Of a DNA stretch of 8,868 nt, positions 1-5,749 are shown in pieces. The notes beneath the pieces are model-generated. The model had not been told where the DNA came from. It worked only from the letters and a program-made list of their open reading frames with translations, and searched no databases. The stretch is from an uncultured Gammaproteobacteria bacterium (GTDB taxonomy: Bacteria > Pseudomonadota > Gammaproteobacteria > Pseudomonadales > Pseudohongiellaceae): contig CAISYX010000262.1 of NCBI GenBank assembly GCA_903889815.1, forward strand, positions 1-8,868, read 5' to 3'. Position 1 is the first letter of the stretch. The number at the start of each line of letters is the position of its first letter. Position numbers and translations under genes: made by a program.

Positions 1-5
1 AGTGA

Positions 6-29
6 GCAAAATGACCTGAGGCATTTTGC
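6..29. repeat. Perfect 8-bp inverted repeat, possible operator
   Basis: GCAAAATG at 6-13 and CATTTTGC at 22-29 are perfect reverse complements separated by 8 bases. The symmetry nearly continues inward (CCT and AGG around a central G, with one unpaired A). No T-run follows on either strand, so it does not look like an intrinsic terminator. It lies about 220 bp before the ene-reductase start and could be a regulator binding site or the tail of something beyond the left edge. Bases 30-195 show no gene or clear promoter that I can support. Confidence 0.35.
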
Positions 30-195
30 GATGCGAGGGAATCCGGGAGGGACGCGGGTCAGCCGCAGAACGGGGCGGGGCCTGCCCTGCGCCGATCGAC
101 GCTGCTCCGACAAATTTCCAGCGCGCGCTTGAATTGTGAGTCCAGCGCCCGCACCCTTCGCTCACCGTCAATCGCGGGAGACCCTTCCCGCACTG

Positions 196-218
196 TTCGC
201 GGGCAAGCCCGCTCCCAC
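196..218 (-). repeat. REP-like palindromic repeat in the ene-reductase leader
   Basis: A 23-bp copy in reverse orientation: read on the minus strand it has the GTGGGAGC head, a GCGGGC-TT-GCCCGC stem and a GAA tail. It ends about 20 bases before the Shine-Dalgarno sequence of the ene-reductase gene, so it should lie in that gene's 5' leader if transcription starts further upstream. It is the same sequence type as the copies at 2944-2966, 5322-5344 and 5705-5727. Confidence 0.85.
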
Positions 219-237
219 AATCGTTCCCGACCTACTC

Positions 238-254
238 TGAGGAATTCTGTTTTG
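238..254 (+). promoter_or_regulatory. Ribosome binding site that fixes a TTG start
   Basis: TGAGGAA at 238-244 is a good Shine-Dalgarno match, followed 7 bases later by TTG at 252. The first encoded residues after TTG (KTLFDPVQLG) match the usual N-terminus of Old Yellow Enzyme family reductases. No ATG lies nearby in this frame, and upstream in-frame codons translate the REP repeat, so a longer product is unlikely. Confidence 0.75.
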
Positions 255-1304
255 AAAACCCTATTCGACCCCGTTCAGCTCGGCGCTCTGGCGCTTCCCA
301 ATCGCATCATCATGGCCCCGCTCACGCGCTGCCGCGCCAGTGAAGGCCGCGTGCCCAATGCGCTGATGGCCGAGTACTACCGCCAGCGTGCCAATGCCGG
401 CCTGATCATCACCGAGGCCACCTCGGTCACGGCCCAGGGCGTGGGTTATCCGAACACGCCGGGCATCTGGAGCGATGCGCAGGTCGAAGGCTGGAAGCTG
501 ACCACCGACGCCGTGCACAAGGCCGGCGGCAGGATCATCATGCAACTGTGGCATGTGGGCCGCATTTCCCACTCCATGTACCTGGACGGTCAGCCCCCCG
601 TATCAGCCAGTGCCATCGCGCCCAAGGGCCATGTGAGCATGGTACGGCCCGAAACTGCCTTTGAAACGCCCCGTGCCCTGGCCCGCGAAGAGCTGGCAGG
701 GGTAGTCGAGGCCTACCGCAAGGGCGCCGAGAATGCGAAGAAAGCTGGCTTTGATGGCGTGGAGATTCACGGCGCCAACGGCTATCTGCTGGACCAGTTC
801 CTGCAGAGCAGCACCAATCAGCGCACGGATGACTACGGCGGCAGCGTCGAGAATCGCGCCCGCCTGATGCTGGAAGTGGCTGATGCAGTGATTTCCGTGT
901 GGGGCGCCGACCATGTCGGCATGCACCTGGCACCGCGCTGCGACGGCCACGACATGGGCGATGCCGATCCGCTGGCCACCTTCAGCTATGTGGCAGCCGA
1001 ACTTGGCAAACGCGGTCTGGCTTTCATTTTTACCCGGGAGCATTACAACGCCCCGGGCATCACCCCTGCGCTGAAGAAGGCCTTCGGTGGTCCGGTGATC
1101 GTGAACGAACAGCTCACCGTGGAAAAATCAGAAGAACTGCTCAATACGGGCGTGGGCGACGCAGTGTCCTTCGGCCGCTGGTACATCGCCAACCCGGACC
1201 TGGTGCAGCGTCTGCGCGCCAAGGCCGAGCTGAACCCGCTGAACCCGGCGACGATCTATGCCGAAGGCGGCACGGGCTACACCGACTACCCCGCGCTGGC
1301 CTGA
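252..1304 (+). CDS. Old Yellow Enzyme family ene-reductase (FMN, NADPH:alkene reductase)
   Basis: Predicted 350-residue cytosolic flavoprotein that reduces activated C=C bonds (enones, maleimides, possibly nitro compounds) with NAD(P)H and FMN. Length and sequence fit the NemA/XenB-like branch. Visible landmarks are the N-terminal FMN segment NRIIMAPLTR (17-26), QLWHVGR (98-104), the substrate-anion pair H173 and N176 with proton donor Y178 in HGANGY, then DQFL (181-184) and YGGSVENR (195-202), and the C-terminal phosphate-binding region with SFGR and IANPDL, ending GYTDYP. The start is TTG at 252, chosen from the Shine-Dalgarno and family N-terminus. Residue 225 is His in HLAP, where related enzymes such as PETN reductase have the FMN-contacting Arg (RVSP). 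The 3' end overlaps the convergent transporter gene by 19 bp. Family is certain; the physiological substrate and the nemA name are not. Confidence 0.93.
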   Translation: MKTLFDPVQLGALALPNRIIMAPLTRCRASEGRVPNALMAEYYRQRANAGLIITEATSVTAQGVGYPNTPGIWSDAQVEGWKLTTDAVHKAGGRIIMQLWHVGRISHSMYLDGQPPVSASAIAPKGHVSMVRPETAFETPRALAREELAGVVEAYRKGAENAKKAGFDGVEIHGANGYLLDQFLQSSTNQRTDDYGGSVENRARLMLEVADAVISVWGADHVGMHLAPRCDGHDMGDADPLATFSYVAAELGKRGLAFIFTREHYNAPGITPALKKAFGGPVIVNEQLTVEKSEELLNTGVGDAVSFGRWYIANPDLVQRLRAKAELNPLNPATIYAEGGTGYTDYPALA

Positions 1305-2578
1305 AGTCGCGGCGCCTCGCGCCGCACCAGCAGCACCACCAGGGCCGCCATCATGCACAGAGCCCCAGCCAGCTGCAGGGCTGGCATGTAGGTCTGCAGA
1401 TCGGTGCGCAGCACCCCCGCGATCCAGGCGGCGGAGGCGGCACCGATCTGATGGCCCGCAAAGATCCAGCCGAAGGTCATGCTCGCCGACTGCGCCCCGT
1501 AACGGGCAGCAGTCAGCTTGACGGTGGGCGGCACAGTCGCCACCCAGTCCAGTCCGTAGAACACTGCAAACACCAGCAGGGCCATTGGCGCAAAGCCCGA
1601 GAACGACAGGAAGATCAGCGACAGCCCGCGCAGTCCGTAAAACCAGAACAGCAGCCAGCGATTGTCGTAGCGGTCTGACAGCCAACCCGACACGATGGTG
1701 CCCACGAAGTCGAAGCCCCCGATTACCGCCAGCATGGCCGCAGCGCTCAGCGCCGCGATGCCGAAGTCATGGTTCATCGGCACCCAGTGGGTGTGAATCA
1801 GGCCATTGGTGCTGAAGCCGCACACGTAAAAACTCAGGAACAGCACCCAGAACGTGCCGGTGCGCGACACTTCCCGCAGATTCTGCAGGGGTGCCAGCGC
1901 CAGCGCAGCGAATCGCGTGCTGCGCGCAGGCGGCGGCGTCAGGGTGCTGTCGCCGTACAGCGGCAGGCCGACATCCGCGGGGTGGTCGCGCATCAGCAGC
2001 AGGATCAGCCCCATGATCAGCAGCATGAACACGACAATCAGCCCGATGGCCGCGCGCCAGCCACTGGCCTCGGTAAGCGCCGCCAGCAGGGGCTGAAACA
2101 CCATCTGCCCGGTGGCGGTACTGGCCGTCATCATGCCCATCACCAGGCCCCGGCGCTGCGAGAACCAGCGGGTGGCCACCGTGGCGCCCAGCACCAGCGC
2201 AGTCATGCCGGTGCCGATCCCTACCACCACGCCCCACAGCAACAGCAACTGCCACAGCTGCGTCATCACAAACGACAGCAGCAGACCGCTGCAGATCAGC
2301 CCCAGCGCGAAGGCCACGACTTTGCGGACCCCGAAGTGGTTCATGAACGCGGCGGCGAACGGGCCGAACAGGCCGAACAAGACCAGACGGATGGCAATGG
2401 CGGTGGACACCTGCTCGGTGGTCCAGCCGAACTCGGCCTGCAGAGGCGCGATCATGATGCCGGCCGAGCCCATGGCTGCCGCTGTGGCGAGCATGGTCAG
2501 GAAGGTGGTGGCCGCGACGATCCAGCCGTAGTGAATGCCGCGCGCCTGCAGCGCGGCGGCAAGACGGGAGGCGTTCAT
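1286..2578 (-). CDS. Major facilitator superfamily transporter
   Basis: A 430-residue inner-membrane protein with about 12 hydrophobic segments in two halves separated by a hydrophilic loop (about 197-240), the standard MFS plan. HYGWIVAA (16-23) near the N-terminus, RWFSQRRG (137-144) after the fourth segment and the second-half loop motif GWLSDRYDNR (298-307) resemble the oxalate/formate and monocarboxylate transporter type, so a small organic anion is a reasonable guess, but the substrate cannot be read from sequence. The ATG at 2578 has GGAGG at 2586-2590, 7 bases upstream. It begins 31 bp after the M48 protease stop, on the same strand, so it is probably the last gene of the lemA-M48 operon. 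Its last 19 bp overlap the 3' end of the convergent ene-reductase gene. Confidence 0.9.
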   Translation of the reverse strand: MNASRLAAALQARGIHYGWIVAATTFLTMLATAAAMGSAGIMIAPLQAEFGWTTEQVSTAIAIRLVLFGLFGPFAAAFMNHFGVRKVVAFALGLICSGLLLSFVMTQLWQLLLLWGVVVGIGTGMTALVLGATVATRWFSQRRGLVMGMMTASTATGQMVFQPLLAALTEASGWRAAIGLIVVFMLLIMGLILLLMRDHPADVGLPLYGDSTLTPPPARSTRFAALALAPLQNLREVSRTGTFWVLFLSFYVCGFSTNGLIHTHWVPMNHDFGIAALSAAAMLAVIGGFDFVGTIVSGWLSDRYDNRWLLFWFYGLRGLSLIFLSFSGFAPMALLVFAVFYGLDWVATVPPTVKLTAARYGAQSASMTFGWIFAGHQIGAASAAWIAGVLRTDLQTYMPALQLAGALCMMAALVVLLVRREAPRLQASAG

Positions 2579-2613
2579 GGGCGCGCCTCCGGAAGGCAGG
2601 CAGCGTTGGTCAT
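2575..2613 (-). other. Possible 12-codon coupling ORF between protease and transporter
   Basis: An ATG at 2613-2611 overlaps the M48 stop codon as ATGA. It opens a 12-codon frame (MTNAACLPEARP) whose TGA overlaps the ATG of the transporter, again as ATGA. GAGG lies roughly 9 bases before it. The arrangement could pass ribosomes from the protease to the transporter gene. It may equally be chance in a 31-bp gap; the peptide itself shows no recognisable feature. Confidence 0.25.
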
Positions 2614-4673
2614 GGCCGGGCCTCGCCCGTGGGAGGCAGGGGCGGCAGCGGACAGTCCAGGGCGGCCGCCAGGGCGCGGAAGATCTCCAGTTCGCCCACG
2701 GCCGCTACGCCATCGGCCACGATCAGCGCCGCGCAGGCTTTCAGGAACGCGGGCTTCTGCAAAGGCTTGAGTGCCACCGCCGCGTCCAGCGCCTTGTTGA
2801 TGCTGGCCAGGCTCAGCGCGTCCGGCCCCGGCAGTGTGGCGGCGGGCAGGCCCAGCTGGGCGAGGGCGGTGTCGAGCAGAGCCTGTGGGAGCTTGCTTGC
2901 AAGCGAACTGTTCGCGGGCAGGCCCGCTCCTGCGGGCGAACCGTTCGCGGGCAAGCCCGCTCCCACAGTGGCCCGCACAGATGCCCCCACAGAGGCTGCC
3001 CCCGCCCGGATCATAAAGGCCAGCAGCAGCGTCACTTCCGCCCCCAGCTGCTCCAGGCTGCGGTATTCCGTGTGATGAAACCGGCTGCGCGGCGCAAACA
3101 CGCCGTCCAGTTGCTGCAGCACCACGCGCTGCAGCACCCATTCCCACAGGCTCACCTTGCCATCCGCCTGCACCAGGGCCAGCAGAGTCTTGCGAAAGCG
3201 CGTGTATTGTTCCGGGCTCATCTGCCGCAGCACCGGCAGCGCCACGCTCAGCAGCGGGAGGCGCACCTCTGGCCGGATGTGTGCGTGATGAGCCTGCAGC
3301 GTCTGCAGCGCCGCCACGATGGCGGGCTCGGCCTCGGTGGCCAGCAGCGTCTGTTGCTGTGCAGCAACCTCAGGCCGGCGGTCCAGCAGGAGCAAATAGA
3401 CCAGCGCGCTGGCACTGAACGGGTGATGCGCCGCCTCCAGCAACACCGGTGGCAGGCTCGCCAGCAGGTGCCGCGCCTGCTCAAGGTCTGACTCCTGCGG
3501 ATTGCCCGCCTTTTCCAGCAGTGCCGTGCTCAGCGCGAGCGCCGTCAGCACACCCGGCAACGCCGTCGCACCCGCCGCCGCTGGTGAGCCTGACTCACCA
3601 GACGCCGCCACTGTGCCAGCCGCGCTCAAGCCAGCCCCGTCGGCCCGCGCAGCCCCGGCATCCAGCGCCGCCGCCTCTGCCTGCACGAAACTGCCATCCC
3701 AGGCCGGGTCGATGCGCCGGATGCGATCGCCCAGTGGCGGATGCGTGGCGAACAGTGAACTGAAGGAGCTCTTGAGCCCGTTGGCAAACAGCGCGTGACT
3801 GATCTCCGAGGTCGCCGGATTGACCAGCGTCGAGCCCGCCACACTGCCACCGATGCGCTTGAGTGCGCCGCCTATGCCGTTCGGGTTGCGGGTGTACTGC
3901 ACGGCCGAGGCATCGGCCAGAAACTCGCGCTGACGGCTGACGGCGGCCTTGATCAGATTGCCGAAGAAGGTGCCCGCATAGCCGATAGCCATCAGCCCCA
4001 GGCCCACCACGGCGATGTTGCCGCTGTCTTTGGAGCGGCGGGAATGGCGCGTGGAGCGCAGCAGGTATTCCCCCATGATGCCCAGCACGAGAATGCCGTA
4101 GAGGATGCCGATCAGGCGGATGTTCAGGCGCATGTCGCCATGCAGGATGTGGCTGAACTCGTGGGCGACCACGCCCTGCAGCTCGTCGCGGCTGAGCGTC
4201 TCGATGGCACCCCGGGTAATGCCGATGACGGCGTCGGCAGGCGCATAGCCCGCCGCAAACGCATTGATGCCCGGCTCGTCCAGCACATACACGGGCGGCA
4301 CCGGCGTGCCCGAGGCGATGGCCATCTCCTCCACCACGTTGAGGATGCGCTGCTCATGAAACTCGCTGCTGCCCGGCAGCAACAGCCTGCCCTGCATCAG
4401 CTCGGCCACCCGCGCGCCGCCGCCGGCCAGGCTGAGAATCTTGAACAGGCTGCCGCAGCCCACCACCACCAGAATCGCCCCGCTCACCCATGCGAACAGC
4501 GGCCAGTCGATGCGCTGGAACATCGGCACATTGAGGGTTTCGGCAAACATGCCCAGCCCGAACAGAATCAGCAGATTGGTGATGGCGATCAGACTCAGCA
4601 GCGCGAGCGAGAACAGCAGCACCAGGCGTTTGGTGTTGCGGCGGGCGACATCCTGCAAGCGGAAGAAGTCCAT
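2610..4673 (-). CDS. M48 family membrane zinc metalloprotease with TerB-like C-terminal extension
   Basis: A 687-residue HtpX/Ste24-type protease, about twice the length of HtpX. Membrane segments are visible at about 16-40, 58-80, 187-206 and 219-241. The zinc site is HEFSH (171-175; H171, catalytic E172, H175) with third ligand E250 in REFLADASA, followed by the family's THPPLGDR (310-317). A low-complexity Ala/Gly linker covers about 331-375. The rest is helical and contains two segments like the TerB (tellurite resistance) fold, each with an ADG acidic turn: about 495-522 (VQADGKVS) and 645-679 (VADGVAAVGELEIF). Residues about 570-597 are translated from REP repeats and give the peptide GAGLPAN twice. 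The ATG at 4673 lies 30 bp after the lemA-like stop with a weak GGGA site; the pair is a common neighbourhood, suggesting envelope protein quality control. Protease family certain; TerB assignment is by motif only. Confidence 0.92.
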   Translation of the reverse strand: MDFFRLQDVARRNTKRLVLLFSLALLSLIAITNLLILFGLGMFAETLNVPMFQRIDWPLFAWVSGAILVVVGCGSLFKILSLAGGGARVAELMQGRLLLPGSSEFHEQRILNVVEEMAIASGTPVPPVYVLDEPGINAFAAGYAPADAVIGITRGAIETLSRDELQGVVAHEFSHILHGDMRLNIRLIGILYGILVLGIMGEYLLRSTRHSRRSKDSGNIAVVGLGLMAIGYAGTFFGNLIKAAVSRQREFLADASAVQYTRNPNGIGGALKRIGGSVAGSTLVNPATSEISHALFANGLKSSFSSLFATHPPLGDRIRRIDPAWDGSFVQAEAAALDAGAARADGAGLSAAGTVAASGESGSPAAAGATALPGVLTALALSTALLEKAGNPQESDLEQARHLLASLPPVLLEAAHHPFSASALVYLLLLDRRPEVAAQQQTLLATEAEPAIVAALQTLQAHHAHIRPEVRLPLLSVALPVLRQMSPEQYTRFRKTLLALVQADGKVSLWEWVLQRVVLQQLDGVFAPRSRFHHTEYRSLEQLGAEVTLLLAFMIRAGAASVGASVRATVGAGLPANGSPAGAGLPANSSLASKLPQALLDTALAQLGLPAATLPGPDALSLASINKALDAAVALKPLQKPAFLKACAALIVADGVAAVGELEIFRALAAALDCPLPPLPPTGEARP
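2885..2933. repeat. REPIN-like inverted REP pair inside the protease gene
   Basis: A forward REP (2885-2907, GTGGGAGC head, GCTTGC-TT-GCAAGC stem, GAA tail) faces a reverse REP (2911-2933, GCGGGC-type stem, head partly decayed) across a 3-base spacer. The same 49-bp design with the same spacer length occurs at 8124-8172. It lies wholly within the M48 coding sequence and is read through without a stop. Confidence 0.85.
2944..2966 (-). repeat. REP copy inside the protease gene
   Basis: A third, intact 23-bp REP in reverse orientation, 10 bases beyond the inverted pair. Translated with the protease gene it encodes VGAGLPAN; the neighbouring decayed copy encodes GAGLPAN again. The three copies together cover 82 bp of the coding sequence. 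Confidence 0.85.
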
Positions 4674-4703
4674 GGCGGTCCCTGCGTGCTGCCGCGCGCG
4701 GCC

Positions 4704-5300
4704 TTAGAAAGACACCTTGGGTGCCGCCTGGATCTGCGCACTGTCTTCAAACTGCAGCAGCGTGGCGTCGGTGCCGTGCCCGAAGGCGCCGGCCAGCACC
4801 ACCGGCGGGAAGGACTGGCGGTAAGTGTTGTAGGCCATCACCTGATCATTGAACGCCTGGCGGGCGAAGGCCACCTTGTTCTCGGTGCTGGTCAGCTCTT
4901 CGGAGAGCTGCATCATGTTCTGGTTGGCCTTCAGGTCGGGATAGGCCTCCATCACCACGTTCAGCCGTCCCAGCGCGGCGCCCAGGGCGCCTTCCCTGCC
5001 TCCCAGATAGGCGATGGCAGCCGCATTGCCAGGATTGGCCGCCGCGGCAGCCAGTCCGGAGGCGGCGGCGTTGCGGGCGGCGATCACGGCTTCCAGTGTC
5101 TCGCGCTCATGGGCCATGTAGGCCTTGGCGGTTTCCACGAGGTTGGGAATCAGGTCGTAGCGGCGTTTGAGCTGCACTTCGATCTGCGCGAAGCCGTTCT
5201 GGAAACGGTTGCGCAGGGCGACGAGCTGGTTGTAGATGGCAATGCCGTAAATGACGACGAGCGCCGCCAGGGCCAGGATGATGATCGTTGCGATGCTCAT
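4704..5300 (-). CDS. lemA: LemA family membrane-anchored protein
   Basis: A 198-residue protein with the classic LemA layout: one N-terminal membrane helix (about 3-22), then a soluble, mostly helical domain. Family signatures include YNQLVALRNR (23-32), QIEVQLKRRYDLIPNLVE (39-56), then a helix continuing YMAHERETLE, then AYPDLKAN (119-126), and the C-terminal AYNTYRQSFPP (156-166). The ATG at 5300 has GAGGA at 5307-5311, 6 bases upstream. It is first of three leftward genes; 30 bp separate it from the M48 protease. LemA proteins are of uncertain biochemical role but are often encoded next to M48 proteases, so a partner or substrate-presenting role at the inner membrane is plausible. A REP copy lies 21 bases before the start codon. 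The family LemA is distinct from the sensor kinase once also called LemA (GacS). Confidence 0.93.
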   Translation of the reverse strand: MSIATIIILALAALVVIYGIAIYNQLVALRNRFQNGFAQIEVQLKRRYDLIPNLVETAKAYMAHERETLEAVIAARNAAASGLAAAAANPGNAAAIAYLGGREGALGAALGRLNVVMEAYPDLKANQNMMQLSEELTSTENKVAFARQAFNDQVMAYNTYRQSFPPVVLAGAFGHGTDATLLQFEDSAQIQAAPKVSF

Positions 5301-5321
5301 GGTGCGTCCTCAAGTTGAACT

Positions 5322-5344
5322 GTGGGAGCGGGCTTGCCCGCGAA
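5322..5344 (+). repeat. REP-like repeat in the lemA leader
   Basis: An intact 23-bp copy (GTGGGAGC head, GCGGGC-TT-GCCCGC stem, GAA tail). Its near edge is 21 bases from the lemA-like ATG and about 10 bases from its Shine-Dalgarno, so the hairpin would form in the mRNA directly before the ribosome binding site if the transcript starts upstream of it. Confidence 0.85.
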
Positions 5345-5359
5345 TGGTACTCCGAGTCC

Positions 5360-5378
5360 GGGTCCCGGGCCGGGACCC
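5360..5378. repeat. GC-rich 8-bp hairpin upstream of lemA
   Basis: GGGTCCCG (5360-5367) and CGGGACCC (5371-5378) pair perfectly around GGC. No T-run follows on either strand, so a standard intrinsic terminator is not supported. It lies between the quinohaemoprotein gene and lemA and could still slow transcription or protect mRNA ends. Confidence 0.5.
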
Positions 5379-5394
5379 TCACTTCTGTGCCACA

Positions 5395-5416
5395 TCCGCG
5401 GGCACGCCCGCTTCCT
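5395..5416 (-). repeat. Diverged REP copy
   Basis: Reads as a reverse REP with several changes: the GCGGGC / GCCCGC stem is present around a CA (instead of AA) centre, but the head has changed to AGGAAGC. Probably an older copy of the same family. The next 48 bases (5417-5464) hold only a 14-bp perfect palindrome centred on GGCC (5433-5446) and no gene. Confidence 0.5.
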
Positions 5417-5575
5417 GGGAGAGGCGGAGGGTGCTGCGGCCGCAGCGTGCTCCTCTAACCAGGGGAGTCCGCGCGGCGAAGCGCCGCCGGCACCGTGACG
5501 CTGGCGCTGCCCTGAGGGGCTGCGGCACAGCGTTCACCCGGTGGAAGCCGGCTTGCCCACCAGGCACCGCAGCCA

Positions 5576-5690
5576 GGGCCCGGGAGGCGAGGCGCGCTTT
5601 GCAGACCGTTGGCCGCCTGGACGGCGGCCACCGAGCCCCCATGGATGGGTTCACGGCGTGTCTGCAAAGCGCGCCTCGCCTCCCGGGCCC
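5576..5690. repeat. Perfect 31-bp stem with two apical hairpins
   Basis: The inner part of the large palindrome. The arms 5576-5606 and 5660-5690 are fully complementary. The 53-base apex (5607-5659) holds two smaller hairpins: TGGCCGCC / GGCGGCCA (5610-5617 and 5623-5630, 5-base loop) and CCCA / TGGG (5638-5641 and 5646-5649). A folded single strand would be a long stem with two apical branches, a shape typical of structured mobile repeats; transcribed, it could end or stabilise the quinohaemoprotein mRNA. Confidence 0.85.
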
Positions 5691-5704
5691 GAATTCGGAG
5701 CACC

Positions 5705-5727
5705 TTCGCGGGCAAGCCCGCTCCCAC
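5705..5727 (-). repeat. REP copy downstream of the quinohaemoprotein gene
   Basis: An intact 23-bp reverse REP, 22 bases beyond the stop codon of the leftward quinohaemoprotein gene and inside the right arm of the large palindrome. The equivalent place in the left arm (5537-5558) holds a decayed copy. Confidence 0.85.
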
Positions 5728-5749
5728 CGGGCAGCGCGGTCTCAGCCCC

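Noticed and set aside
129..251. N-terminal extension of the ene-reductase from an upstream TTG
   Set aside because: The extra residues are Arg/Ser-rich and partly translate a REP repeat. A good Shine-Dalgarno and the family's normal N-terminus both point to the TTG at 252.
2885..2966. CRISPR-like array from the three repeats in the protease gene
   Set aside because: The copies alternate in orientation, spacers are 3 and 10 bases, and there are no cas genes; this is a REP cluster.
3795..5318. A 507-codon plus-strand open frame
   Set aside because: It runs antisense across the M48 protease and lemA-like genes and has no family features.
5433..5446. 14-bp perfect palindrome centred on GGCC as an operator
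   Set aside because: GC-only palindromes of this length arise easily in this composition, and it is not placed at a recognisable promoter.
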